From contig JABTUK010000006.1 in assembly GCA_015075405.1 (NCBI GenBank), positions 1 through 64,000 on the forward strand: 64,000 nucleotides of DNA, read 5' to 3'. This DNA comes from Anaerolineales bacterium (GTDB taxonomy: Bacteria; Chloroflexota; Anaerolineae; 4572-78; J111). Position 1 is the first letter of the stretch, and each line of letters starts with the position of its first letter. The position numbers were made by a program, and so were the translations under genes. This document shows positions 33,270 to 42,366 of the stretch, one piece after another. The notes beneath the pieces were generated by a model. The model ran no database searches. It saw only the letters and a program-made list of their open reading frames with translations, and was not told the DNA's origin.

Positions 33270-34175
33270 ATAAGCGAGCAGCAGCCCTCTTTTGATTTAA
33301 TCGCTGTTGATAAGTCGTGGGTTGACATTTTACTCAGCGTGCCAGTCTTGCCCGGCCACGATCAGAAGGTGCTAGGCAGCCTGCTGGGTAAACAGCCCGG
33401 CGGGATGGGGGGTAATGTGGCTTGCGCGGCCAGCCAGCTTGGCTTGCGCACCGGGTTGGTCAGTTGGGTCGGCGATGACGTCGAAGGCGAACTGGTTTTA
33501 GAGGATTTGCGCCGCTTTGGCGTTGACGCAACTCACGTTGTTGTTGAACCAAACACCCAGACCAATTTCACCACAATCTTGATTGATCCTTCCGGGGAGA
33601 AGGCGATTATCGTTGTTCCCACTGCCTTCAACACCCTGGCGCTTGACTCTGCCCTCAGTGCCTATTTAAGTAAAGCAAAGCTTGTCTACAGCACGGTTTA
33701 TGACCTTGACCAGTTGGCTCGCGTAGCCAGGGTTGTTCACGCTGCCGGCAGCTTGTTGAGCGCGGATATTGAGCCAATTGCCGGGTTGCAAGACGAGGCG
33801 CTTCACCAGGCATTAGCTTTGCTCGACCTGGCCTTCTTTAAGGCCGATACACCAGGCGCCGATTATGAGCAAGCTGCCCAGGAACTGCGCGCCCTCGGTC
33901 CTGAGTTGGTTGTTTTTACCCTGGGCGCACAGGGGGCGCTGGCTTGCCACGCTCAAGGAGTTGTCCATTGTCCCGCCTTTCAAGTGCCGGTTGTTGACAC
34001 CACCGGAGCCGGCGACTGTTTTACCGCCTCATTTTTAACGGCCTATCTACGTAAATTTCCTCTCGATCAAGCCCTGCGTTATGCCCAGGCAGCCGCAGCG
34101 CTTTCCATTCAAGGCTATGGCGCTCGCGGCGCTCTGCCCAGCGATGAGCAGATTCGTAAATTTCTAAATTGTTGA
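33270..34175 (+). CDS. PfkB/ribokinase-family kinase with non-canonical start
   Basis: This is a PfkB fold kinase: FDLIAVDKSWVDILLSVPVLPG at the N-terminus, then GGMGGNVACAASQLG (first signature) and VVDTTGAGDCFTASFLTAYL (second signature with the anion hole and catalytic Asp). The first strand lies upstream of any ATG, GTG or TTG that would be suitable; the first such codon, GTG at 33339, would cut into the fold. ATA at 33270, eight codons before FDLIAVD and just after AAAGGGAG, is the likeliest start. It is in frame with the preceding gene, separated only by that gene's TAA. Substrate unknown. Confidence 0.75.
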   Translation: MSEQQPSFDLIAVDKSWVDILLSVPVLPGHDQKVLGSLLGKQPGGMGGNVACAASQLGLRTGLVSWVGDDVEGELVLEDLRRFGVDATHVVVEPNTQTNFTTILIDPSGEKAIIVVPTAFNTLALDSALSAYLSKAKLVYSTVYDLDQLARVARVVHAAGSLLSADIEPIAGLQDEALHQALALLDLAFFKADTPGADYEQAAQELRALGPELVVFTLGAQGALACHAQGVVHCPAFQVPVVDTTGAGDCFTASFLTAYLRKFPLDQALRYAQAAAALSIQGYGARGALPSDEQIRKFLNC

Positions 34176-34427
34176 ATTGACCCCTTAAAAGCGGCAACCG
34201 GGCTGTGGATCGAAACGGCAGCCGAGCAGTTCCACGAAGCGCCTACCTGATCCAGAGCTGCTCTCATCGTTGGCGTGCCCTTCCTGGAAGAAGAATGACT
34301 CTGGCTGAATTTTAACCTGTCCATCCTCTTCTCAGACTGAGATTGCCGATTGCCGCAAACAAACAACTGAGCTGGAAGCAGCTATCATCCGAGCTTAAAG
34401 GCTCACCTCCTGATTGCCTGACAATTT
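34176..34427. other. Intergenic stretch without recognisable gene
   Basis: No coding region with family resemblance or a ribosome site is seen after the PfkB gene. No tRNA or strong terminator is apparent. The following 34428-34554 is occupied by a repeat element and 34555-34702 appears to hold the promoter region of the alpha-2-macroglobulin gene. Confidence 0.4.
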
Positions 34428-34554
34428 AATATAGTTCTCCAGAAAAGTTTTCGTCACTGAAACAGGTAACAAGTAGCAGGGTAGCAGGTAACAAATTGCT
34501 ACTTTGCTACCTGCTACCTTGATCGTTGGGAAAGAATTTTTCTGGACACCTATA
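34428..34554. mobile_element. MITE-like element carrying GTAGCAGG word repeats, copy 2
   Basis: Outer arms ATATAGTTCTCCAGAAAAG and TTTTTCTGGACACCTATAT are imperfect inverted repeats. Inside, AAGTAGCAGGGTAGCAGGTAAC pairs with GCTACTTTGCTACCTGCTACC. The right flank is shared with 22160-22210. Confidence 0.6.
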
Positions 34555-34732
34555 TTTCACCGCTGAGGACGTCGAAAAGGTAGAGATTTTTATAAATTTC
34601 TCAGCGGACTTTGCGCTCTCGGCGGTTAATTGAGTATCCACTTTCATCGCCGAGTTTTTATTTCAACGGGAACTCCTTGCCCCCCCGTAACGTCTGTGTA
34701 TCATGAAAGTAGCTCAAACAAGGAGAACCCCC

Positions 34733-37700
34733 ATGCCAGAAAATATTGTATCAAGTGTCAAGTGTCAAGTGTCACGTGCCACGTTTCTAATCCTTCTGAT
34801 TTCATCCTTCATCCTTCTGTTGGTTGCCTGCTCTTTGGACAACGACGCCTCCGCCCAATCCACCGATCCAACTCCCCTCCCCGTCGCCTCGCCCACCCCC
34901 ACGCCGACCAGCCCACCCCCGCCGCCAAAGGTGACTTATACCCCGGTGGCTGCCGATACCGTCTCGCCGATCATCGTCCAACGGTTTCCACGCCGGGGTG
35001 AGGAGTTGAAACCGGACGGTTCGATTGAATTGACCTTTGACCGGGCCATGGACCAGGCCGCGGCCACCGGAGCCTTCACCTTGCAAGTCGCCGCCGACCA
35101 GCCGGAAAAGATTGACGGGCAAATTACCTGGCCCGACGAGCGGACCATGCGCTTCACCCCCAGCCAGCCGCTCGACCGGGCCACGGTGTATGACGCTATC
35201 TTAACCCAGGCCGCAACTGCTGAAGATGGCGCGCCACTGGCCGAACCGTTCACCTTCCGTTTCAGCACGCCCGGCTACCTGGAAGTGACCCAGGTCATCC
35301 CCGCCGACGGTACGACCGACGTTGAAACCGATGCCACGATTACGGTCATGTTCAATCGCCCGGTGGTCGCGCTGACCTCGCTGGCAGAGGCCGAAAACTT
35401 TCCCCAACCGCTCGAATTTGAACCCGCCGTCGCCGGACAGGGCGAGTGGCTGAATACCTCGATCTACGTCTTCAAGCCGGAAAAACCGATGTCGGGTGGA
35501 ACGACCTTCAAGGTGCGGGTCAAACCTGATTTGACCGACGCTGCCGGGCAGACGGTCATGGCCGGCGCTTTTGAGTGGAGCTTCACTACCCAGCCGCCGG
35601 AAGTGGTCTTTGTTTCGCCCTCCAACGGCCAAACCCTCGTTCCCATCGAAACGCCCATACAGGTCACGTTTAACCAGCCGGTTGGCCCCTCCTCTGTTGA
35701 GGCTAATTTTGACCTCAGCGCCGGTGGTTTTTTTGGTGGAGGCAGCGTCGAGGGCCAATTCCAGGTTATCAGTGAAACCCTTATCTTCACCCCCTCCAGG
35801 CGGCTGGAGTTTGATACCACTTATAAAGTAACGCTTGAAGCCGGGATCACCTCGGTGGCGGGCGGGCGGGGCATGGTCAGCCCCTATACCTTTAGTTTTA
35901 CCACCGTGCCCCTGCCTAAAATTGTGGCTACAAAACCGCAGGATGGAGAGAGAGCCGTCTATCCTTACACCGATTTCCGCATCACCTTCAACACCCCCAT
36001 CAGCCCGGCCACCGTCATGCCGCACGTTTCGATGACCCCGCCCCTGCCCATCACCCCGACCGAAGTTTATACCTACTATTCCCCCTGGGATAACACCTTT
36101 AGCATCCGCTTTGGGGCCAAACCCTCCACCGATTACGAGGTACGGATTACCCCCGGCATCGAAGACCCCTATGGCAACCAAACCCAGGAAAACTTGACCG
36201 TCAACTTCCGCACCGCCCCGCTGCCGCCCAATTATCAGCTCCGCATCCCCGACCTGATTGGCACTTACGACGCCGGGCTGGCGGCCAAGATGATTGTCAG
36301 CTATGTCAACATGACCGACCTCAATCTGCGCCTCTACCGCCTCGACCCGCTGCTGATCCAGCGTCCCTACTGGGAATGGAATGATTTTTCCCCCGCCGGC
36401 AGCGAGCTTATCCGCGATTGGTCGGAACGGCTGGAAGCGGCTGTGGATAAGCAGTCCTTCCACACCATTGACCTGGTTGAGGGCGGCGGCGCGCTGGAAC
36501 CGGGCCTGTACTACCTGGAAGCCGACTCGCCCCAGATTCCCGACGACCGGTACAATGATAAACAGCGCCATATTATGGTGGTCAGCGAAACCAACCTGAC
36601 CCTCAAAGTCGGCCAGTACGATACCCTGGTTTGGGCGACCAATCTGGCCAGCGGCCAGCCGGCTCCGGGCCTGGAAGTGACATTTTTCGATGATGATCGC
36701 CGCCGGTTGGGTACCGCCACCACCGACGCCAACGGCATCGCCCGGCTGGACTTGGGCAAACGCGACAATCGCTCGGCTATTCTGGCGGTTGTCCTGCCCT
36801 CCTCCCCCCCTGTAGGGGGGAATGAGGGGGGGCAGAGTTTCACCGCTGTGGCCGAAAACTGGGCGCAGGGTGTCAGCCCCTACGACTTTGGTCTGAACAA
36901 CGTTACCTACGGTCTGCCCCAATACGCCGCCCATATCTACACCGACCGGCCTATTTATCGCCCCGGCCAAACCGTTGACTTTAAAGGCATCCTCCGCACC
37001 GAAGATGACGTAAAATTTGGCCGGCCCGACCTGCGCCAGGTGCATTTGATTGTCCGCAACCCCAATTATGAAACCATTTTAGACCAACTGGTTGACCTCA
37101 GCCCCGCCGGAACATTCAACGGCGACATCGAGCTGGAAGAGGGGGCCGCGCTAGGCAATTACGTCATCGCCCTAGATTTTAACAATCAATACTTTGAGCA
37201 TTACTTCCAGGTCTCCGCCTATCGCGCCCCAGAGTTTGAAGTGACGGTTGAACCGGCCCAAACCGCAGCCGAACGGGGTGAAAGTATCGCCGCGACGATT
37301 AACACCAGCTATTTCTTCGGCGGGCCGCTGGCCGGGGCCGAAGTTTCCTGGAACATCCTGGCCGAAAGTTACCGCTTCAAACCGGCTCAATTGGGCAGCT
37401 ACAGCTTCGATGACACGGACGATCCCTATGTTTGTTTTGACTGCTGGTGGTGGTATCGAGATACCTTCCCACAGCCGGTGCTGAGCGGCAGCGGTCAAAG
37501 CGACGCCTCCGGCCAACTGTTGATCGAACTGGATGGCCAGGAGCTTGACAGCCTGCTGGCAGCAGGCAGCCAGAAACTTATCATCGAGGCCAGCGCCACC
37601 GGCCCGGATAACCAGGTTATCTCCGGGCGGGCCGAGGTGATTCTGCATAAAGGCGATTACTACATCGGCCTCAGCCCGCAGGAATACGTGGCCGACGCCG

Positions 37701-40700
37701 GCGAGGAAACAGCCGTGGATTTGGTAGCCGTGGATTGGTCCGCCAACCGTCTGCCGGATAAAGAGTTGAACGTGCAAATCATCCGCTACGAGTGGGTCAA
37801 CACCTTTGTCGAAGAAGGCGGCGGCGGTTATTGGAAATACGAAACGAAGAAAGAACTGGTGGATGAATTTAACGTGACCACCGACAGCCAGGGCGAAGCC
37901 GTCGCCAGCTTCACCCCGCCCCAGGGCGGTTCCTATCAAATTATCGCCCAGGATGCCGCCACGTTGACCCAACCCGACCCATCTGCCCAGCCTTCCAACC
38001 CTCCAACCCTCCAAACCTCCAAAATCCGCTCCTCCATTTTTGTCTGGGTGGCCGGCGATGAGAACGTCTCCTGGCGGCGCGAGAACCATGACCGCATCAC
38101 CCTCATCAGCGATAAGGCCGAATACACGCCCGGCGAAACCGCCGAAATCCTCATCCCCTCGCCCTTCGAGGGTGAACACGAGGCCCTGGTAACCATCGAA
38201 CGCGGGCGGATTATTCAACACGAAGTCATCAAAATGACCGGCAGCAGCCAGGTTTACCCATTGCCTATCACCGACGGCTACGCTCCCAATATCTATGTCT
38301 CGGTGGTGCTGGTGCAAGGGCGCGAAGGCCCGCAGGAGGGCGATGTCCCCCGTTTGGCCGATTACAAAGTGGGCCTTCTGCCGATAGATGTCAAGCCGGT
38401 AGCGCAGGTATTCAAGGTCAACCTGACCCCCAGCGTCGAACAGGCTCAGCCGGGTGAAGAAATCAGCTACAACCTGGAAGTCACCGATGCGGCCGGCCAG
38501 CCGGTGGGGAACGCCGAGTTTTCGCTCGACTTGGTGGATAAGGCCGTGCTCAGCCTGCTGCCGCGCCAGCCGGAAGCGATTATTAAAGCATTTTACGACC
38601 GGCGCGGGCTGGGCATCAGCACCGCCAGTGGCTTGGCGGTTTCGGTCAACCAGCTTTTGCTGGAACTGGCCGAAGATTTGGGGCTAGACCAGGATCAGTT
38701 TGCCGAAAAAGCAGCCGGCGGTGAGGTGGCCGAGTCCGAAGCGCTGGGTGCTGCGCCATTGGCTACCGCGCTCCCGGCTCCGGCGGCCGCTCCGGCCGAG
38801 GGTCTGGCCCGCGAAGAGGCAATGGCTGACTCGACGGTGGCCCAAAATGTGGCCGTGCCCGCCGGGGTGGAAGTGCGCGAAGAGTTTAGCGACACGGCCT
38901 ACTGGAACCCGGTGATCGTAACCGACCCCAACGGCCAAGCTGTCGTCAGGTTGACCCTGCCCGATAATCTGACCACCTGGGTCATGCGCGGCGTCGGCGT
39001 GACCAACGAAACCCAGGTTGGCGAGGCCATTAGCGAACTCATCGTCACCAAGCCGCTGTTGATCCGTCCGGTTGCGCCGCGCTTCCTGGTGGTAGATGAC
39101 CGGGCCGAACTGGCCGCAAACATCACCAACAACACCGACGCCGCCATCGAAACCGAAGTGACCCTGGCTGCGCAGGGGTTGAACATCAGCCAGGAAACCG
39201 CCCCGGTGCAAACCGTGACCATTCCGGCCCGCGGCGAAAGTAAAGTCACCTGGAATGTGACTGTGCCCGATGTCATCACCACCGAACTGGTTTTTGCCGC
39301 CGTCAGCGCCGACGGCCAATACACCGACGCCGCCAAACCGCGCCTGACCACCGGCCCGGACGGCAGCCTGCTGGTCCATCGCTACACCGCGCCTGATATT
39401 GTCGGCACGGCCAACCAATTGGTCGAAGGCGATAGCCTGACCGAAGTGGTCGCCCTGCCGCCCAACTTTGATGAACGCAAGGGCGAGTTGAGCGTCCAGC
39501 TTGACCCCAGCCTGGCCGCCGGCATGCGCGACGGGCTGACCTACCTGGAGCATTACCCCTACGAATGTACCGAGCAAACCATCAGCCGCTTCCTGCCCAA
39601 TGTGCTTACCTACAATGCCCTGCAATCGCTGGGCATCGAGAACAAGGAACTGGCCGACAAACTGCCCGGTTTGGTCGAGCAGGGGTTGGGCAAGCTCTAC
39701 GTCCAGCAGAAGCCGGATGGCGGCTGGGGTTGGTGGGCCGACGACGAGAGCAACGTCCATATCACCGCTTACGTGGTCTTTGCCCTGACCAAAGCGCAGC
39801 AGGCCGGGGTGAATGTCTCGGCGACCGTACTGGCGAACGGGCAAAACTTCCTATTAAGCCATCTACAAACGGCCCGCGAGCTGAACACGACCTTCGACGC
39901 CAACCGCCACGCCTTTGTGCTCTACGCCCTGGCCGAAGGCGGGCAAGCGCCCAGGGACTCACTGGAAGCGTTGTTCGACGCCCGCGAGAAGCTGGCCCAT
40001 TACGCCCGCGCTTACCTGGCCCTGGCGCTCAACCTGGCCGATGAGCAGGGCTATCAGGCTGACATCCAAACCTTATTATCCGACATCAACAACGCGGCCA
40101 TTCTCAGCGCCACCGGGGCGCACTGGGAAGAAGACCAGTACGACTGGTGGGCCATGAACACCGATACCCGCTCGACCGCCATCATCCTGGACGCGCTGGC
40201 CAAACTCGACCCGGATAACGCCATGATCCCCAACGTGGTCCGCTGGCTGATGATCGCTCGCAAAGACGGCATTTGGGAAACCACCCAGGAAACCGCTTGG
40301 GCGCTCATCGCCCTGACCGATTGGATGGTCGAGACCGGCGAGTTGGAGGCCGATTACGATTACTCGATTTCCCTTAACGACGCCGAAAAGATCAGCGGCA
40401 CGGCGACCAAAGAGAACGTGCAGGAAAGCGTCAAGCTGACCATCCCCGTAGCCAACCTGGTGGCCGACGCCAGCAACCGCCTGACCGTCGCTCGCACCGA
40501 CGGCAACGGCCGCCTCTACTACAGCGCCCATTTGAAAGTCTACCTGCCGGTCGAGGAGATCGAGCCGGCGGAGCGTGGAATTATTGTCAGCCGGAGTTAC
40601 AAGCTGGAAAGTTGCGAAGAGGCGAGGACGCGAGGAGGCGGAGAAATTTCCGCGTCATCGCCTCCCGCCTCCTCGCCTCGCTGCCCGGAGGTCCGTGAGG

Positions 40701-41119
40701 CCAAGTTGGGCGATGTCATCCGGGTGGATTTGACCATCATCGCCCCCAATGATTTGTACTATGTGGTAGTCGAAGACCCGCTGCCCGCCGGCGCCGAGGC
40801 CATTGACACTGGTCTGGCGACGACCAGCCTGCTGGCCATGGACCCGACTCTGACCCGCCAGAGCCGCAACTCCTTCGGCGAGGAGGGCTTCTATCCCTAT
40901 TACTGGTGGTGGTGGCGCTGGTACTCCCGCAGCGAACTGCGCGATGATAAAGTCGTCCTCTTTGCCGATTACCTGCCCAAAGGTACCTACGAATACAGCT
41001 ACACCATGCGCGCCACCCTCCCCGGCGATTACCACGTTATCCCGACCGTAGCTTCAGAGTTCTACTTCCCGGAGGTCTTCGGGCGGAGTGATGGCAGGTT
41101 GTTGAGTATTGGTCGGTAG
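34733..41119 (+). CDS. Bacterial alpha-2-macroglobulin-like lipoprotein with thioester motif
   Basis: The 2128-residue protein has a signal peptide with lipobox LVAC (C33). A Pro/Thr-rich linker follows, then several Ig-like Big_5 domains (residues 80-520) and macroglobulin domains starting near YIYTDRPIYRPGQTVDFKG. The thioester motif CTEQ is at C1612 in YPYECTEQTISRF. Such proteins trap proteases in the periplasm or at the surface. ATG at 34733 has AAGGAG 7 bases upstream. At least four segments are encoded by sequence resembling intergenic repeats: near 34751, 36796, 37988 and 40617. The stop codon lies in a GTAGAC word repeat. No PBP1C gene, its usual partner, is adjacent. Confidence 0.9.
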   Translation: MPENIVSSVKCQVSRATFLILLISSFILLLVACSLDNDASAQSTDPTPLPVASPTPTPTSPPPPPKVTYTPVAADTVSPIIVQRFPRRGEELKPDGSIELTFDRAMDQAAATGAFTLQVAADQPEKIDGQITWPDERTMRFTPSQPLDRATVYDAILTQAATAEDGAPLAEPFTFRFSTPGYLEVTQVIPADGTTDVETDATITVMFNRPVVALTSLAEAENFPQPLEFEPAVAGQGEWLNTSIYVFKPEKPMSGGTTFKVRVKPDLTDAAGQTVMAGAFEWSFTTQPPEVVFVSPSNGQTLVPIETPIQVTFNQPVGPSSVEANFDLSAGGFFGGGSVEGQFQVISETLIFTPSRRLEFDTTYKVTLEAGITSVAGGRGMVSPYTFSFTTVPLPKIVATKPQDGERAVYPYTDFRITFNTPISPATVMPHVSMTPPLPITPTEVYTYYSPWDNTFSIRFGAKPSTDYEVRITPGIEDPYGNQTQENLTVNFRTAPLPPNYQLRIPDLIGTYDAGLAAKMIVSYVNMTDLNLRLYRLDPLLIQRPYWEWNDFSPAGSELIRDWSERLEAAVDKQSFHTIDLVEGGGALEPGLYYLEADSPQIPDDRYNDKQRHIMVVSETNLTLKVGQYDTLVWATNLASGQPAPGLEVTFFDDDRRRLGTATTDANGIARLDLGKRDNRSAILAVVLPSSPPVGGNEGGQSFTAVAENWAQGVSPYDFGLNNVTYGLPQYAAHIYTDRPIYRPGQTVDFKGILRTEDDVKFGRPDLRQVHLIVRNPNYETILDQLVDLSPAGTFNGDIELEEGAALGNYVIALDFNNQYFEHYFQVSAYRAPEFEVTVEPAQTAAERGESIAATINTSYFFGGPLAGAEVSWNILAESYRFKPAQLGSYSFDDTDDPYVCFDCWWWYRDTFPQPVLSGSGQSDASGQLLIELDGQELDSLLAAGSQKLIIEASATGPDNQVISGRAEVILHKGDYYIGLSPQEYVADAGEETAVDLVAVDWSANRLPDKELNVQIIRYEWVNTFVEEGGGGYWKYETKKELVDEFNVTTDSQGEAVASFTPPQGGSYQIIAQDAATLTQPDPSAQPSNPPTLQTSKIRSSIFVWVAGDENVSWRRENHDRITLISDKAEYTPGETAEILIPSPFEGEHEALVTIERGRIIQHEVIKMTGSSQVYPLPITDGYAPNIYVSVVLVQGREGPQEGDVPRLADYKVGLLPIDVKPVAQVFKVNLTPSVEQAQPGEEISYNLEVTDAAGQPVGNAEFSLDLVDKAVLSLLPRQPEAIIKAFYDRRGLGISTASGLAVSVNQLLLELAEDLGLDQDQFAEKAAGGEVAESEALGAAPLATALPAPAAAPAEGLAREEAMADSTVAQNVAVPAGVEVREEFSDTAYWNPVIVTDPNGQAVVRLTLPDNLTTWVMRGVGVTNETQVGEAISELIVTKPLLIRPVAPRFLVVDDRAELAANITNNTDAAIETEVTLAAQGLNISQETAPVQTVTIPARGESKVTWNVTVPDVITTELVFAAVSADGQYTDAAKPRLTTGPDGSLLVHRYTAPDIVGTANQLVEGDSLTEVVALPPNFDERKGELSVQLDPSLAAGMRDGLTYLEHYPYECTEQTISRFLPNVLTYNALQSLGIENKELADKLPGLVEQGLGKLYVQQKPDGGWGWWADDESNVHITAYVVFALTKAQQAGVNVSATVLANGQNFLLSHLQTARELNTTFDANRHAFVLYALAEGGQAPRDSLEALFDAREKLAHYARAYLALALNLADEQGYQADIQTLLSDINNAAILSATGAHWEEDQYDWWAMNTDTRSTAIILDALAKLDPDNAMIPNVVRWLMIARKDGIWETTQETAWALIALTDWMVETGELEADYDYSISLNDAEKISGTATKENVQESVKLTIPVANLVADASNRLTVARTDGNGRLYYSAHLKVYLPVEEIEPAERGIIVSRSYKLESCEEARTRGGGEISASSPPASSPRCPEVREAKLGDVIRVDLTIIAPNDLYYVVVEDPLPAGAEAIDTGLATTSLLAMDPTLTRQSRNSFGEEGFYPYYWWWWRWYSRSELRDDKVVLFADYLPKGTYEYSYTMRATLPGDYHVIPTVASEFYFPEVFGRSDGRLLSIGR
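40617..40680. repeat. GAGGCG word-repeat hairpin inside the alpha-2-macroglobulin gene
   Basis: GAGGCGAGGACGCGAGGAGG pairs with CCTCCCGCCTCCTCGCCTCG across GAGAAATTTCCGCG. The same intergenic family as 8437-8501 is here translated in frame as a charged then Ser/Pro-rich linker (EEARTRGGGEISASSPPASS). Confidence 0.75.
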
Positions 41120-41146
41120 ACGGTAGACAGTATACGGTAGACGGGG
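41112..41146. repeat. GTAGAC word repeat at the alpha-2-macroglobulin stop codon
   Basis: CGGTAGACGGTAGACAGTATA begins with the TAG stop codon of the preceding gene. A family B half-copy (CCTGAGTAGACCGAGCG to TATCGAAGGGTGCG) follows at 41167-41209. Confidence 0.65.
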
Positions 41147-41220
41147 GAAAGAACCACAGCTTGCCGATCCTGAGTAGACCGAGCGAAGCGAGGTCGTATC
41201 GAAGGGTGCGAGAATAGTCA

Positions 41221-41256
41221 AAACGCCGCGAGAGATCAGTCCTCGCGGCGTTTTTG
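41221..41256 (+). terminator. Rho-independent terminator after the alpha-2-macroglobulin gene
   Basis: AAACGCCGCGAG and CTCGCGGCGTTT form a perfect stem with a short loop (AGATCAGTC), followed by TTTTTGTT. Confidence 0.85.
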
Positions 41257-41309
41257 TTAATGCAAGAGAACATTTTGAAACCCCAGGGGTAATCTTGCCG
41301 GCGGTGCTC

Positions 41310-41413
41310 GTCCGGCGATGAAGTCGCCGGACTATACGACAGCGCCCGATTAATTCGGGCTAAAGCCGGGGTTGACCCGGCGCTGTTGGGTAGCCCTGGC
41401 ATTCATGCCGGGG
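41310..41413. repeat. Multi-hairpin structured repeat family H, copy 2
   Basis: Reverse orientation relative to copies 1 and 3. Hairpins GTCCGGCGATGAAGTCGCCGG, then a GACAGCGCCC...GGCGCTGTT stem, then CCCTGGCATTCATGCCGGGG. It abuts the small HTH gene. Confidence 0.75.
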
Positions 41414-41431
41414 TGGGCTAGTCGGACGAAT

Positions 41432-41638
41432 TTGATTAGTTACACCGAGGCTGCCCAGATTCTGTTCAAGGATTTAGCCGGGCAAAATATTCAAGCCGCC
41501 CGCATGCGCATCAAGCGATTGGTCGAGCGGGGTGAATTGATGTCGTATCTGGCGCTGGATGAGGTCAATCCTACTCAACAAGTACGGATCAGCCGGCAAG
41601 CTGTTGAGGCTTTGCTTGCGGCTGGTAGAACTCGATAA
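41432..41638 (+). CDS. Small excisionase/HTH-like DNA-binding protein
   Basis: The 68-residue product LISYTEAAQILFKDLAGQNIQ...VRISRQAVEALLAAGR has the MerR/excisionase-like helix-turn-helix layout (YTEAAQIL, then a basic R-x-R-I-K-R-L, and a C-terminal VRISRQAVEALL). TTG at 41432 is taken as the start because the longer frame (from 41372) lies inside the family H repeat. No convincing ribosome site is present, so the 5' end may have been lost to the repeat. It lies 76 bases before the VapB-like gene. Confidence 0.5.
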   Translation: MISYTEAAQILFKDLAGQNIQAARMRIKRLVERGELMSYLALDEVNPTQQVRISRQAVEALLAAGRTR

Positions 41639-41714
41639 CAAAACCAGTTGATATTTTTTGATGAATCGGGTATACTTTTTTAGGTATCGTATATACCAAT
41701 TTTAGGAAGATGCT

Positions 41715-41963
41715 ATGCCAACTGCAATCGTTTCTGTTAAAGGCTGGGTAGTTGTCCCCAAAGAATATCGCCTTAAATATGGGCTGGAGCCGGGCACAAA
41801 GGTTCAGATTATAGATTACGGCGGTGGCCTCTCGATTGTGCCCATTACCGGTGATCCGGTGACGGCCTTGCGGGGAATGTTTGCCGGCGGCCCTTCGCTC
41901 ACGGCCGACTTGATGGCCGAACGACAGCAGGCCAGAGCCAGCGAGGAGGCCCAAGCTGAGTAA
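41715..41963 (+). CDS. AbrB/SpoVT-fold antitoxin (VapB-like)
   Basis: The protein (82 residues) begins MPTAIVSVKGWVVVPKEYRLKYGLEPGTKVQIIDYGGGLSIVPI, the swapped-hairpin AbrB domain (consensus ...kGqivIPkeiRkklgikpG...). An acidic C-terminal tail that would bind the toxin follows. ATG at 41715 has AGGAAGATGCT upstream. It overlaps the PIN-domain gene downstream, as in vapBC operons. The AbrB domain should autoregulate the promoter, which lies in the roughly 75 bases before it. Confidence 0.85.
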   Translation: MPTAIVSVKGWVVVPKEYRLKYGLEPGTKVQIIDYGGGLSIVPITGDPVTALRGMFAGGPSLTADLMAERQQARASEEAQAE

Positions 41964-42366
41964 CCGTTACGTGCTCGACAGCTTTGCTATTTTGGCGCTG
42001 CTGAACAATGAACCGGGCGCGGCTCGGGTGGAGGATTTGCTGCGCCAGACAAGGGAGGGCAGCCGGGTGGTGATGAGCCTGATTAACCTGGGTGAAGTGG
42101 CCTATATTGTGGAACGCCGTTGGGGGGCTGAAAAATTGCGGGCGATGCTGGCCTATCTGGAGGCTGCTGCCCTGGAAGTTATGGCGGTGGATCGAGACCA
42201 GGTTTTTGCGGCGGCTCATATTAAGGCCAGATATCCCTTGGCTTATGCCGATGCCTTTGCCGTAGCTTTGACCCGTGAATTAGAGGCGACCCTGCTCACC
42301 GGCGATCCTGAGTTTAAGGGGGTGTCCGACTTTATCACCGTCGAATGGTTAAGTGGAGACCCATGA
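41956..42366 (+). CDS. PIN-domain ribonuclease toxin (VapC-like)
   Basis: The product YVLDSFAILALLNNEPGAARVEDLL carries the first PIN Asp. VVMSLINLGEVAYIVERRWG holds the conserved Glu, YPLAYADAFAVALTREL the Asp pair, and TLLTGDPEFK the last Asp, so all four acidic positions look intact. The N-terminal strand begins before the GTG at 41971. CTG at 41956 with GAGGAGG six bases before it is the best start, overlapping vapB by 8 bp. The stop codon overlaps the ATG of the TIR gene (ATGA), tying the toxin-antitoxin pair to the next gene. Confidence 0.82.
   Translation: MSNRYVLDSFAILALLNNEPGAARVEDLLRQTREGSRVVMSLINLGEVAYIVERRWGAEKLRAMLAYLEAAALEVMAVDRDQVFAAAHIKARYPLAYADAFAVALTRELEATLLTGDPEFKGVSDFITVEWLSGDP

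Noticed and set aside
35201-37045. Minus-strand open frame of 614 codons
   Set aside because: It is antisense to the alpha-2-macroglobulin gene and resembles no family. The same applies to the antisense frames at 37172-38317 and 38684-39844.
41372-41431. Longer start for the small HTH gene
   Set aside because: These codons lie inside the family H repeat and do not resemble the HTH family.
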